From CAZGTQ01 sp964528575 (GTDB lineage: Bacteria > Planctomycetota > UBA1135 > GCA-002686595), in contig CAZGTQ010000313.1 in NCBI GenBank assembly GCA_964528575.1, forward strand, positions 1-46,559: 46,559 bases of DNA. The letters are read 5' to 3'. The notes below the pieces were generated by a model. That model saw only the letters and a program-made list of their open reading frames with translations, had not been told where the DNA came from and ran no database searches. Positions 17,607 through 24,783 of the stretch are shown one piece after another. Within the stretch, counting starts at the first letter, position 1; each line of letters starts with the position of its first letter. The position numbers and the translations under genes are program-made.

Positions 17607-17915
17607 TCAGTGGAGTTGGAGCACGCAGTTCCGCGTGCCGCGGTCGTTCGGGACGCAATTTGGACAATCGTCGTGCCCCGCCCCCTCGCAGGCCGGCTCG
17701 GTTCTCCACGCGCCGTCGACCAGGAACTTGTACTCGTAGCGGCCCGGCGCGAGGCGCAGCGTGGCCGTCCAGACGCCGTGCTCGTTCCTCCGCATCGGCG
17801 TGGCTTCCGTGTCCCAGCCGTTGAACGTCCCGGCCAGGCAGACCTTTTTCGCCTCAGGTGCGCGCAGCGCGAACGTGTGCGACGGGCGCTTCTGCGCCTT
17901 GGCAGCAGGAGACAT
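17607..17915 (-). CDS. Stand-alone CBM48 glycogen-binding protein
   Basis: A 102-residue protein that is essentially one carbohydrate-binding module of the CBM48/AMPK-glycogen-binding type: 'VCLAGTFNGWDTEATPMRRNEHGVWTATLRLAPGRYEYKFLVDG' carries the FNGW, Trp and YKF(L)VDG signatures used to grip alpha-glucan. The tail has three Cys (ACEGAGHDDCPNC) and could bind metal or form disulfides. No catalytic domain is attached. A GGAGGT sequence six bases before ATG 17915 is a near-perfect ribosome site. It sits between a GH57 glucan enzyme and the Cus operon, suggesting recruitment of glycogen or maltodextrin to a partner. Confidence 0.88.
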   Translation of the reverse strand: MSPAAKAQKRPSHTFALRAPEAKKVCLAGTFNGWDTEATPMRRNEHGVWTATLRLAPGRYEYKFLVDGAWRTEPACEGAGHDDCPNCVPNDRGTRNCVLQLH

Positions 17916-17971
17916 CGCGTGACCTCCGTCTCTTGGATTGTCGAACGATCAGGAAGGGGAACGCGCAGCGC

Positions 17972-18166
17972 TCAACGCGGCGAGATCCCGACGCCCACGC
18001 CATCCAGGCCGGAGCCGATCGACTTGGCGTCGAGGATCTGCCGGTGCAGGTCGTGGTTCTGCTCGTTGTCCGGGTCGACGAGGCAGGCCTTGTGGCAACC
18101 AGCGCTCCGCGGTCGGGATCGAGCGCCTCCTCTGCACGTGGAGGTCTTGCGGAGCTTGATGAGCAT
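17972..18166 (-). CDS. Hypothetical small protein (64 aa), doubtful
   Basis: ATG 18166 opens a 64-codon frame (MLIKLRKTSTCRGG ... SAGCHKACLVDPDNEQNHDL ... GVGVGISPR). AGGGG six bases upstream could serve as a ribosome site but is buried in a perfect hairpin (18171-18185). The protein has three Cys, a basic start and an acidic middle; I recognise no family. It lies 56 bases upstream of the CBM48 gene and could be co-transcribed. It may equally be a decayed fragment. Confidence 0.3.
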   Translation of the reverse strand: MLIKLRKTSTCRGGARSRPRSAGCHKACLVDPDNEQNHDLHRQILDAKSIGSGLDGVGVGISPR

Positions 18167-18170
18167 GGCT

Positions 18171-18185
18171 GTCCCCTTCGGGGAC
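18171..18185 (-). promoter_or_regulatory. Perfect hairpin covering a possible ribosome site
   Basis: On the minus strand the sequence GTCCCC-GAA-GGGGAC forms a 6-base-pair stem with a 3-base loop, four bases before ATG 18166. The right arm contains the AGGGGA that would act as Shine-Dalgarno sequence, so folding would block translation of the small ORF. The hairpin is seen directly; the regulatory role is inference. Confidence 0.35.
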
Positions 18186-18262
18186 GTCGGCACGGCTGGC
18201 GCACGCGTCGGGGGGGGATGACTGGCCCGGCCGCGCGCCTTGCGCACGCCCCGCTCCCGATC

Positions 18263-18448
18263 CTACGGGCGTCGGTGGTGCGCACGGCAAGTCGGTGTGC
18301 GCACGGCAATCGGGACAAGTGCGTACGCGCAGCGAGCCCGTAACGGGCTTCCCAGGTCCGACCCGCGTGAGTACGCTGCCTCGAGGAACCTGTGGATCCC
18401 TTGGTCCTCGGAGACGGGCATGCCGCAAGCGGGGTCATTGAGCTTCAT
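18263..18448 (-). pseudogene. YHS-domain-like fragment
   Basis: The frame begins MKLNDPACGMPVSEDQGIHR, which matches the start of YHS metal-binding domains (DPVCGMxV...). The family continues with an aromatic 'Y/FYFCS..C' segment, but here the sequence becomes AAYSRGSDLGSPLRARCAY and shows no second Cys-rich half. YHS domains occur in copper and mercury resistance proteins and fit the neighbouring Cus operon. I read this as a truncated or frame-broken remnant. Confidence 0.4.
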
Positions 18449-18636
18449 CTTCGCCCGCTCGGTACGGTTTCCTCGGTCATGGACGACGCCGGCCCAAGCG
18501 GGGCCTCTTGGTTCGGCGGGCTCCCCCGGACCCCCGGCTCCTTGGACATCAGAGCGCTCAGAGTGACCCGCTCCCGGACGCTCCGTGGAACGCAGGCACC
18601 TCTCCTAGGACGCTCCTTGCACGCCCCGCACCTCGT

Positions 18637-20616
18637 ATGAAGCCGCGGATCCATCTCGCCTTGCTGTGGCACCAGCACCAGCCGCTCTACCGGGGTCCTT
18701 CTCCTACCGACGGAGTTCGCTTCGTCTTTCCTTGGGTGCGACTGCACGCGATCCGCGACTACTACTCGATGGCAGCCCTCGTCGCCGAGCACGCTGGCGT
18801 TCACCTGACGATCAACTTGACGCCTGCGCTCCTCCTCCAGATCCAAGAGTACGCGGAGCGCGGCGCCACGGACCGTGCGCTCGACCTGACCCTCCGGCCG
18901 GCGGAAGAGCTCGGTCCGGAGGAACGAGAGGAGCTCCTGAGCTCCTTCTTCGATGCCCACTGGCATCACCAGATCCTCCCGCACCCCCGCTATGCGGAGC
19001 TGTTCGACCGGCGCGCTCGGCGCCACCCCTTCGCGCTCCAGGATCTGCGCGATCTCCAGATGTGGTCGAACCTCGCCTGGTTCGGGCAAGAGTTCCGCAC
19101 GGGCGCGGTCGAGCTAGCGACGGGTCACGTCGTGTCCGTGCACGAGTTGGTGGAACAGGGAGCGGACTACACCACGGCACAGATCCAGGCCATGGTGGCC
19201 GAGCAGCTCGAGATCATGAGGGCCGTGGTGCCAATCCACGACCGGCTGCAGCGCGCAGGGCAGATCGAGGTTTCTACGACTCCCTTCTACCACCCGATCC
19301 TCCCGCTCCTGATGGACACCGACCGCGCTACGATCGACCGCCCCGGAACGTCGCTGCCTCGCCGCTTCGCGCAACCGGATGACGCCGAAGCCCAGACGCT
19401 TGCGGCACGAGGCTTCTACGAGCGCTGCTTCGGCTTGCCTTTGCGCGGCATGTGGCCGGCGGAGGGCGCCGTGAGCCAGTCAGTGATCCCGATCTTCGCC
19501 CGGTCCGGTGCGACCTGGATTGCGACAGACCAGGGCGTGCTGGCGCGCTCGGGTCGCTGGGGCTATCGAACGGAGGATCCCAACGTCCTCTGCCAGCCCT
19601 ACCGGGCCGAGGAAGGGGAGCACTCCATCGCAGTCTTCTTCCGCGACACGCAGCTCTCCGACCGCATCGGTTTTCAGTACGCCGCTACGCCGAATCACGA
19701 GCACGCGGCCCGCGACTTCGTCGAGGAGATCAAACAACGCTTCGCACATGCCTTCCGCGGCGACGAAGAACATGTGCTCACGGTCGCTCTGGATGGCGAG
19801 AACGCGTGGAGCTCCTATCCCGAGGACGGACGGACGTTCTTGCACGCGCTCTACCGTCTACTCGAGAACGACCCGGAAATCCGCACGGTCACGCCGGCCG
19901 AGTACCTCGAAGGAAACCGGGCGCGAGGGGTAGCAGCGCATCCTCTGGGGGCACTGACCCGGGTCCACGACCTGTTCACGGGCTCCTGGATCGACGAGCA
20001 CGGATCGGCTCCTGGCGTCGATCTAGGCACGTGGATCGGGGAAGCGGAGGAGAACAAGGCCTGGGAGCTCCTCGGCAGAGCACGGGACCTCGTCGCGCGC
20101 TCCGGCGCGGACCCGGAAGCGAATCCGACAGTGTTCGAATCCCTCTACTCGGCCGAGGGCAGCGACTGGTTCTGGTGGCTCGGGGACGATCAGTCATCGG
20201 GGTACGACGCTGCCTTCGAGGAACTCTTCCGGGCTCACCTATCGCGGATCTATGCCGAGCTCGGGGTCGAGCCGCCCGCGGATCTCGGCGTCTCCCTCAT
20301 CCCGGCCAAGGTGGTCTGGACCTTCTCTCACCAGGTCCTCCGCATCGGACGGCGAGACGTGTTCGTCGTGCAGACCAACTGCCCGGGTGAGCTGGCCTGG
20401 AACATCGACGGCACGGGAGCGAAGCAGGCGCCCCTGATCCCGGTCGGCGGCGTGATGGCCGGGGTGGCGCGCCATCAGATCTTCCTGGGAACGATGCCGA
20501 TCGGCGCTCGGGAGCTGGCTTTCCGGTTCCTGTGCCGGCACAAGGGTTGTGACTGCAACGGGGCGTGTTGCATGGCGGAGACTTTCCGGGTGGAGGTCGT
20601 CGGCCCTTCGAACTGA
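18637..20616 (+). CDS. Glycoside hydrolase family 57 (alpha-glucan hydrolase/transferase)
   Basis: A 659-residue GH57 enzyme. Conserved regions visible: LLWHQHQPLY at the N-terminus, GMWPAEGAVS with the expected nucleophile Glu at about 276, and ALDGENAW with the expected acid Asp at about 386. GH57 members are retaining alpha-amylases, 4-alpha-glucanotransferases, branching enzymes or amylopullulanases, all acting on alpha-glucans in the cytoplasm; the length and the C-terminal beta-rich domain (ending in a Cys-rich 'CRHKGCDCNGACCMAETF') do not decide which. No signal peptide. Start ATG 18637 was chosen because HQHQPLY-type enzymes begin a few residues before this motif; the frame is open further upstream but not protein-like. 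It is the only plus-strand gene of the left region. Confidence 0.92.
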   Translation: MKPRIHLALLWHQHQPLYRGPSPTDGVRFVFPWVRLHAIRDYYSMAALVAEHAGVHLTINLTPALLLQIQEYAERGATDRALDLTLRPAEELGPEEREELLSSFFDAHWHHQILPHPRYAELFDRRARRHPFALQDLRDLQMWSNLAWFGQEFRTGAVELATGHVVSVHELVEQGADYTTAQIQAMVAEQLEIMRAVVPIHDRLQRAGQIEVSTTPFYHPILPLLMDTDRATIDRPGTSLPRRFAQPDDAEAQTLAARGFYERCFGLPLRGMWPAEGAVSQSVIPIFARSGATWIATDQGVLARSGRWGYRTEDPNVLCQPYRAEEGEHSIAVFFRDTQLSDRIGFQYAATPNHEHAARDFVEEIKQRFAHAFRGDEEHVLTVALDGENAWSSYPEDGRTFLHALYRLLENDPEIRTVTPAEYLEGNRARGVAAHPLGALTRVHDLFTGSWIDEHGSAPGVDLGTWIGEAEENKAWELLGRARDLVARSGADPEANPTVFESLYSAEGSDWFWWLGDDQSSGYDAAFEELFRAHLSRIYAELGVEPPADLGVSLIPAKVVWTFSHQVLRIGRRDVFVVQTNCPGELAWNIDGTGAKQAPLIPVGGVMAGVARHQIFLGTMPIGARELAFRFLCRHKGCDCNGACCMAETFRVEVVGPSN

Positions 20617-20717
20617 GCCCAGACCGACGCGCGAGTTACGCGCATGGGTAAGGAAGGGCTTGGAAGCGTGCTCAGGCTCCCCGGAAAGCCCTAGCGCGTG
20701 CGCGGCGCGGGCCCGCA

Positions 20718-20745
20718 TTGACAGGCCGCGGCGGCGGCCGAGAAT
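20718..20745 (+). promoter_or_regulatory. Putative sigma-70 promoter for the propeller/peroxidase gene
   Basis: TTGACA at 20718-20723 matches the -35 consensus exactly. GAGAAT at 20740-20745 matches four of six -10 positions, with a 16-base spacer. Transcription would start near 20752, about 39 bases before ATG 20791, which has GAGGT four bases before it. It lies in the 174-base gap where the base composition changes. Confidence 0.45.
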
Positions 20746-20790
20746 CGGAAGGGCCCCCTCACCACGTCCCGACGCGCCGCCGAGGTCGCC

Positions 20791-22890
20791 ATGTCCGACC
20801 GCTTCCCGTCGTTGTCCGTCGCGGCCTCGCTCGTCCTGGCCGCCGTGTCTGCGGCGCAGGGCGCGCCGCCGAGCCCGGTGCTCTCGGTCGACACGCACTT
20901 CCCGGCCGTCGGCTCGAGCGTGACGTTCACGATCGAGTCGGTCGAGGGCGCGCTCTGGGACCTCGAGGCCTCGGCTGCCCCGTTCGAGCTCCCGCTCGGC
21001 TCGCTCGGCACCCTCTTCCTCGATCCGCTGCAGATGGTGCGCGTCGGGAGCGGCCTCGTCCCTGCCGGCGGAAGCGTCGCCGTGCCGGTCGCGCTGCCTG
21101 CGAATCCGTCGCTCGCGGGCAAGATCGTGTACGTGCAAGCGGCCGTCGCGACGCTCGCCGGCATCAGGCTGAGCGGCTCGCTCGCGCTGCGCTTCGAGAC
21201 GGTCGCGCCGAGCGGAGCGCGCGTGCCGAGCTCGATCGCGGTCACGCCCGACGGGACGCGCGCTTTCGTCGCGCACCGCGACGACGGATCGGTGAGCGTG
21301 ATCGACGCGGCCGCCGACGCGCTCCTCCTCGACGTGCCGTGCGGACCGGGGGCGCGGCGCCTGCCGCTGAACCCGGTGCACGTCGCGATCGACCCCGACG
21401 GCCGGCACGCGTTCGTGTTGAGCGCCGCGGCCGAGGCGATCAGCGTGCTCGACGCCGCGAGCGGCTCGGTCGCGGCGCAGCTCCCCGTCCCGAAGGGCTG
21501 CCGCCGGATCGCGTTCGATTTCGCGCGCGCGGTCCCGACGCTGTACGTGACCAACGACGTCGTCGACGCCGTGCTCGTGCTCACCGAGCCGAGCCCCGGC
21601 GTGTTCGTCGCGCAGCCGCCGCTCTCGGTCGCTGGAACGAACCCGAACGCGATCGTCGTACTGCCCGGCGGCGACCTCGTCGTCGGCAACCTCGGCACGC
21701 ACGAGCTCGTGCGCATCGACCCGGGCGCGGGCACGGTGCTGCTACGCGCGACTCTCGCGCGGCTGCCGTACGACCTCGCGCTCGCCGGCCAAGTGCTCGC
21801 AGTCGCGTCGCTGACGTTCACGCCGGCGGGACCCGCGGACGGCGAGAACCACGTGCTCGCGGTCCGTCCGAGCGACTTGGCGGTCCTCTCGGAGGAGCTC
21901 GAGGATCTCGGCACCGACTACTTCGACGTCGCGGCCGCCGGCTCGCTCGTCGCGGTCGCGGGCGCGGGCAGCGGCACCGCGGTGCTCGCCGCCGCGAGCG
22001 ATCTCTCGCCCGTCGACGTCGTCGATCTGGCGCCGGGCGGCCCGATCGCGACGCCGCAGGGAGTCGCGTTCGTCGTCCCGAACGGCGCGAGCGAGCCGTC
22101 GAAGCTGTACGCGGTCGACTACTTCCGCGAGACGGTGCGCGCCGTCGACGTCTCGGGCGCGCCGCCGTTCGCGGCGGGCGTCGAGATCCCGCTCGCGCAC
22201 TCGGGCGCGCCGCGCGTCCCTGGCGTCGACCTGACAATCGAGGAGGAGGGCGACCGCTTCTTCCGCAGCGTCGCGTTCTTCAACGGCACGGCGCAGACGC
22301 CCAATCCCGTGACGTGCCTGACGTGCCATCCGGGCGTCGGCGCGGACGGGCTGGGTCACGCGCGCAACACGCCGCCGCTGTTCCTGCCCGACGACACGGA
22401 GCCGCTGGGCTGGAGCGGCAACGTCTCCACGCTGAGCGCGTTCATCGGCTCGGCCTTCTTCGTGCACGGCGAGCTCGGCGGAGCGATCCCACCGGGAGCG
22501 GCCGGCGCGATGCGGACCTTCCTCGCGAGCGCCGCCGATCCGCCACCGAGCCCGTTCCTGGCCGCGGACGGAGCGCTCACCCCCGAGCAGCAGGCGGGCA
22601 GAGCGCTCTTCGAGGGAGCGGCGGGCTGCTCGGCGTGCCACGCGGCGCCGCTCTTCGTCCCGCCGGCCCCGTCGCAGCCGACGATCGCCGCGGGCGTCGG
22701 CACGGGCCTCGCGCCCGCGAACGTCCCGAGCCTGCGCGGCGTCTGGGCGACCGAGCCCTACCTGCACGACGGCTCGGCGCCGACCCTGCTCGACATCCTG
22801 CTCCTCGACACACAGGACCAGCACGGCACGACGTCCCCGCTGACCCCGAGCGAGCGGGAGGCGCTCGTCGCGTACCTGCTCACGCTGTGA
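20791..22890 (+). CDS. Secreted beta-propeller / di-heme cytochrome c peroxidase-like protein
   Basis: A 699-residue exported protein. A signal peptide ends near AQG (residue 24). Residues about 130-480 contain YVTN-type propeller repeats ('SSIAVTPDGTRAFVAHRDDGSVSVIDAAAD', 'HVAIDPDGRHAFVLS...SVLDAASG'). The C-terminal 200 residues carry two haem-attachment motifs, CLTCH at 509-513 and CSACH at 613-617, and a closing segment SLRGVWATEPYLHDGSAPTL, typical of the MauG/CcpA di-heme peroxidase family. It should work in the periplasm on peroxide or in an oxidative maturation step; substrate unknown. Start ATG 20791 has GAGGT upstream. Confidence 0.87.
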   Translation: MSDRFPSLSVAASLVLAAVSAAQGAPPSPVLSVDTHFPAVGSSVTFTIESVEGALWDLEASAAPFELPLGSLGTLFLDPLQMVRVGSGLVPAGGSVAVPVALPANPSLAGKIVYVQAAVATLAGIRLSGSLALRFETVAPSGARVPSSIAVTPDGTRAFVAHRDDGSVSVIDAAADALLLDVPCGPGARRLPLNPVHVAIDPDGRHAFVLSAAAEAISVLDAASGSVAAQLPVPKGCRRIAFDFARAVPTLYVTNDVVDAVLVLTEPSPGVFVAQPPLSVAGTNPNAIVVLPGGDLVVGNLGTHELVRIDPGAGTVLLRATLARLPYDLALAGQVLAVASLTFTPAGPADGENHVLAVRPSDLAVLSEELEDLGTDYFDVAAAGSLVAVAGAGSGTAVLAAASDLSPVDVVDLAPGGPIATPQGVAFVVPNGASEPSKLYAVDYFRETVRAVDVSGAPPFAAGVEIPLAHSGAPRVPGVDLTIEEEGDRFFRSVAFFNGTAQTPNPVTCLTCHPGVGADGLGHARNTPPLFLPDDTEPLGWSGNVSTLSAFIGSAFFVHGELGGAIPPGAAGAMRTFLASAADPPPSPFLAADGALTPEQQAGRALFEGAAGCSACHAAPLFVPPAPSQPTIAAGVGTGLAPANVPSLRGVWATEPYLHDGSAPTLLDILLLDTQDQHGTTSPLTPSEREALVAYLLTL

Positions 22891-22904
22891 CGCGTGCTAC
22901 GCTC

Positions 22905-22910
22905 TACACT
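22905..22910 (+). promoter_or_regulatory. Putative -10 element of the tRNA-Leu gene
   Basis: TACACT lies 9 bases before the mature tRNA 5' end, and a second TACGCT (22898-22903) lies just upstream in a TGc-extended context. Either would give a start close to the tRNA. No good -35 box is visible. Confidence 0.3.
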
Positions 22911-22919
22911 CACCTGCCC

Positions 22920-23001
<82 letters not shown>

Positions 23002-23048
23002 CTTGGCGTCCCGACGCGTGGCTGCACTACGGCAGCGGCACGATCGCG

Positions 23049-23567
23049 TCAATCGAAGAACCACCGCAGCGTTTCGCCCGGGTCCCAAACGAGCGCGCCG
23101 ACGAACGCCGTGTAGCTGCCGGCGTAGACGCCGAGCGCGCGCCACGCTGCGGCTCGCGCGGACGACGAGCCTCCGACCACCGCTCCGCCGAAGGCACCGA
23201 TCAGCCAAGGCGAGTAGAACGCAGCGAGACCGACGAAGAAGACCGGGAGCGCGTGCGTCGGCCACGCGAACAGCGGGTCCGGCAGGTTGTTGGTCGTCCC
23301 CGCGATGATCGCCTTGGGATCGCGCTCGGGCGGATACGGCCAGCACCCGAACGCGAGCCGCGCGCGGACGACGACGGTCGCGTACAGAGCGAGCGACACG
23401 AGCGGCAGGAGCGCGACCGCGAGCAGCGCCCGGTGCGCCCACCGCCCGATTCGCTCGCTCGCGCCCGGCGCCAAGGCGCGCGCGCCCTCGACGAGCGCGA
23501 ACGCGATCGCGCCGAGCGCAAGGCTGGGCGCCACGAGCCACAGCGCAACGCGCAGCGCGACGTCCAT
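23049..23567 (-). CDS. Four-helix membrane protein of unknown function
   Basis: A 172-residue hydrophobic protein with about four transmembrane helices (near residues 5-28, 45-70, 98-125 and 138-158). A short hydrophilic part between helices 2 and 3 contains FGCWPYPPERDPKAIIAGTT, which would lie outside the membrane or at its surface. No family recognised. I chose ATG 23567 because it overlaps the stop of the upstream 44-residue peptide gene (TGATG), implying translational coupling; a GTG one codon earlier is also possible. It faces the tRNA gene. Confidence 0.7.
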   Translation of the reverse strand: MDVALRVALWLVAPSLALGAIAFALVEGARALAPGASERIGRWAHRALLAVALLPLVSLALYATVVVRARLAFGCWPYPPERDPKAIIAGTTNNLPDPLFAWPTHALPVFFVGLAAFYSPWLIGAFGGAVVGGSSSARAAAWRALGVYAGSYTAFVGALVWDPGETLRWFFD

Positions 23568-23701
23568 CACGGCACGACGACGAGCCGGTCCGGCGTGTAG
23601 GCGACGTAGTCCGGGTCCGGGGACACGAGCGTCTCGAGGATCGTCTGCGCGGCAGCCGAGCCGGACAGAGCGACGAGCGCGAGCGGGACGAGCAGCTTCA
23701 T
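23567..23701 (-). CDS. Small secreted peptide (44 aa)
   Basis: ATG 23701 opens a 44-codon frame: MKLLVPLALVALSGSAAAQT then ILETLVSPDPDYVAYTPDRL and VVVP. The first 20 residues are a textbook signal peptide with an SAAAQ cleavage site, leaving a mature peptide of about 25 residues. GAGGT lies five bases before the start, the same GAGGTCGCC arrangement as the peroxidase gene. Its stop overlaps the start of the four-helix membrane protein (TGATG). Function unknown; the pair looks like a two-gene operon. Confidence 0.65.
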   Translation of the reverse strand: MKLLVPLALVALSGSAAAQTILETLVSPDPDYVAYTPDRLVVVP

Positions 23702-23944
23702 CGGCGACCTCGTTGCACGATCGAGATGACTACCGGTCGGAGGCGAGCTGGAGCGCCACGGCCTTTCCGAAGAAGTCGTCGAGCTGCGCGTCCGACGCGG
23801 TCGTCGAATGGGGGTCGCGGCGAGCCAGGGGCGCTCCCGAGCATAGGGGATCGGCCGCGACGGGGGCCCTTACACACGTCGAACTCGGCTCGGGCGCCAC
23901 GGGTCCGTTCTCGAGCGGTCCCCTCAGCGCCTCGAGGCAACGCC

Positions 23945-24676
23945 ATGAACCGCCTGCCCGCTCTAGCCCTCGTGCTCGTCCTCGCCGTTCCGCTCGCCGC
24001 AGCTCCGGGCGCGGCGAAGTACTGGCCGTTCGAGCTGCACCGGATGGTCGCGGCCGCCGATCTCGTCGTCGTCGGCAGGATCGCGGAGGTCGACGCCAAG
24101 ACCTTTCGGCTCGACGTCGAGGACCTGCTCGCCGGCGAGACGGGCCAGTGGCCCGGCGAGCGGCTCGAGGTCGTCCGCTTCCAGGACTGGCCGTGCGCCC
24201 AGCGCTGGACGCCGTACGCGACAGGACAGCGCGTCCTGCTCTTCTTGCAGCGGCACGAGGACGAGCAGGGCCACCGCTCTTGGCGCATCCTCTCGGGCGG
24301 GGGCGAGGGCGAGATGCCGGTGTTCGACGTCCCACGGCCGGAGGAGCCCGGCGGCGAGCCCGCGCGGCTCGTCGTGCTGCGCGGCAGCGAGCTGCCCTCC
24401 GGCGCGTCCGAGCGGGTCGAGCTCGACGACGGCTCCCACGTGTCCGGCTGGGTCCTTCCGCTCGGGTCCGTCGCCGCCGACTTGCGTGCCTGGCGCGCGA
24501 GCTTCCGCACCGCCAAGTGGCCGTTGTTCCGAACCGAAGGCCCGCCGCGCATCGAGACGGACCAGACGCGCGCGGAGCTGGACGCCCTGAAGAGCTCCGA
24601 CCGCCTGCTGCTCGCATGGCTCGCGCGCCAGCTCGCGCCGCACGTCGTGCACGGCGAAGAGGCGACCGACGACTGA
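23945..24676 (+). CDS. Secreted protein of unknown function
   Basis: A 243-residue exported protein. The signal peptide (MNRLPALALVLVLAVPLAAA) is followed by a beta-rich region: 'MVAAADLVVVGRIAEVDAKTFRLDVEDLLAGE' and 'GERLEVVRFQDWPCAQRWTPYATGQRVLLFLQ'. This looks like an OB-fold-type secreted domain in which a lumenal Cys and a run of aromatic residues are conspicuous; the fold assignment is a guess. The C-terminus is helical. GAGG lies seven bases before ATG 23945. It is transcribed away from the small peptide gene across a 243-base gap in which I see no clear element. Confidence 0.75.
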   Translation: MNRLPALALVLVLAVPLAAAPGAAKYWPFELHRMVAAADLVVVGRIAEVDAKTFRLDVEDLLAGETGQWPGERLEVVRFQDWPCAQRWTPYATGQRVLLFLQRHEDEQGHRSWRILSGGGEGEMPVFDVPRPEEPGGEPARLVVLRGSELPSGASERVELDDGSHVSGWVLPLGSVAADLRAWRASFRTAKWPLFRTEGPPRIETDQTRAELDALKSSDRLLLAWLARQLAPHVVHGEEATDD

Positions 24677-24783
24677 CGCAGTCTCGCACTCTTGCGCGCG
24701 GCTGCGCGACCGGCACGATCTCTGCGTCGCGCCGCCGCGGACGCGGGCACCTGCGGCCTCGGCGGCGGCGCGAAGCCTCCTTG

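Larger units (their letters stand above)
17916..18636. other. Gene-poor stretch with small remnants
   Basis: Between the CBM48 gene (minus) and the GH57 gene (plus) lie 721 bases without a confident full-length gene. It holds a possible 64-residue ORF (17972-18166), a perfect hairpin before that ORF, a YHS-like fragment (18263-18448) and, at 18449-18636, the divergent region that should contain the GH57 promoter. I could not pick out a clear promoter hexamer there. The composition and broken frames suggest decayed island genes. Confidence 0.5.

Noticed and set aside
20655..20692. AGGGCTT/AAGCCCT inverted repeat as terminator after GH57
   Set aside because: The 7-base stem encloses a 24-base loop and there is no T run; too weak to call.
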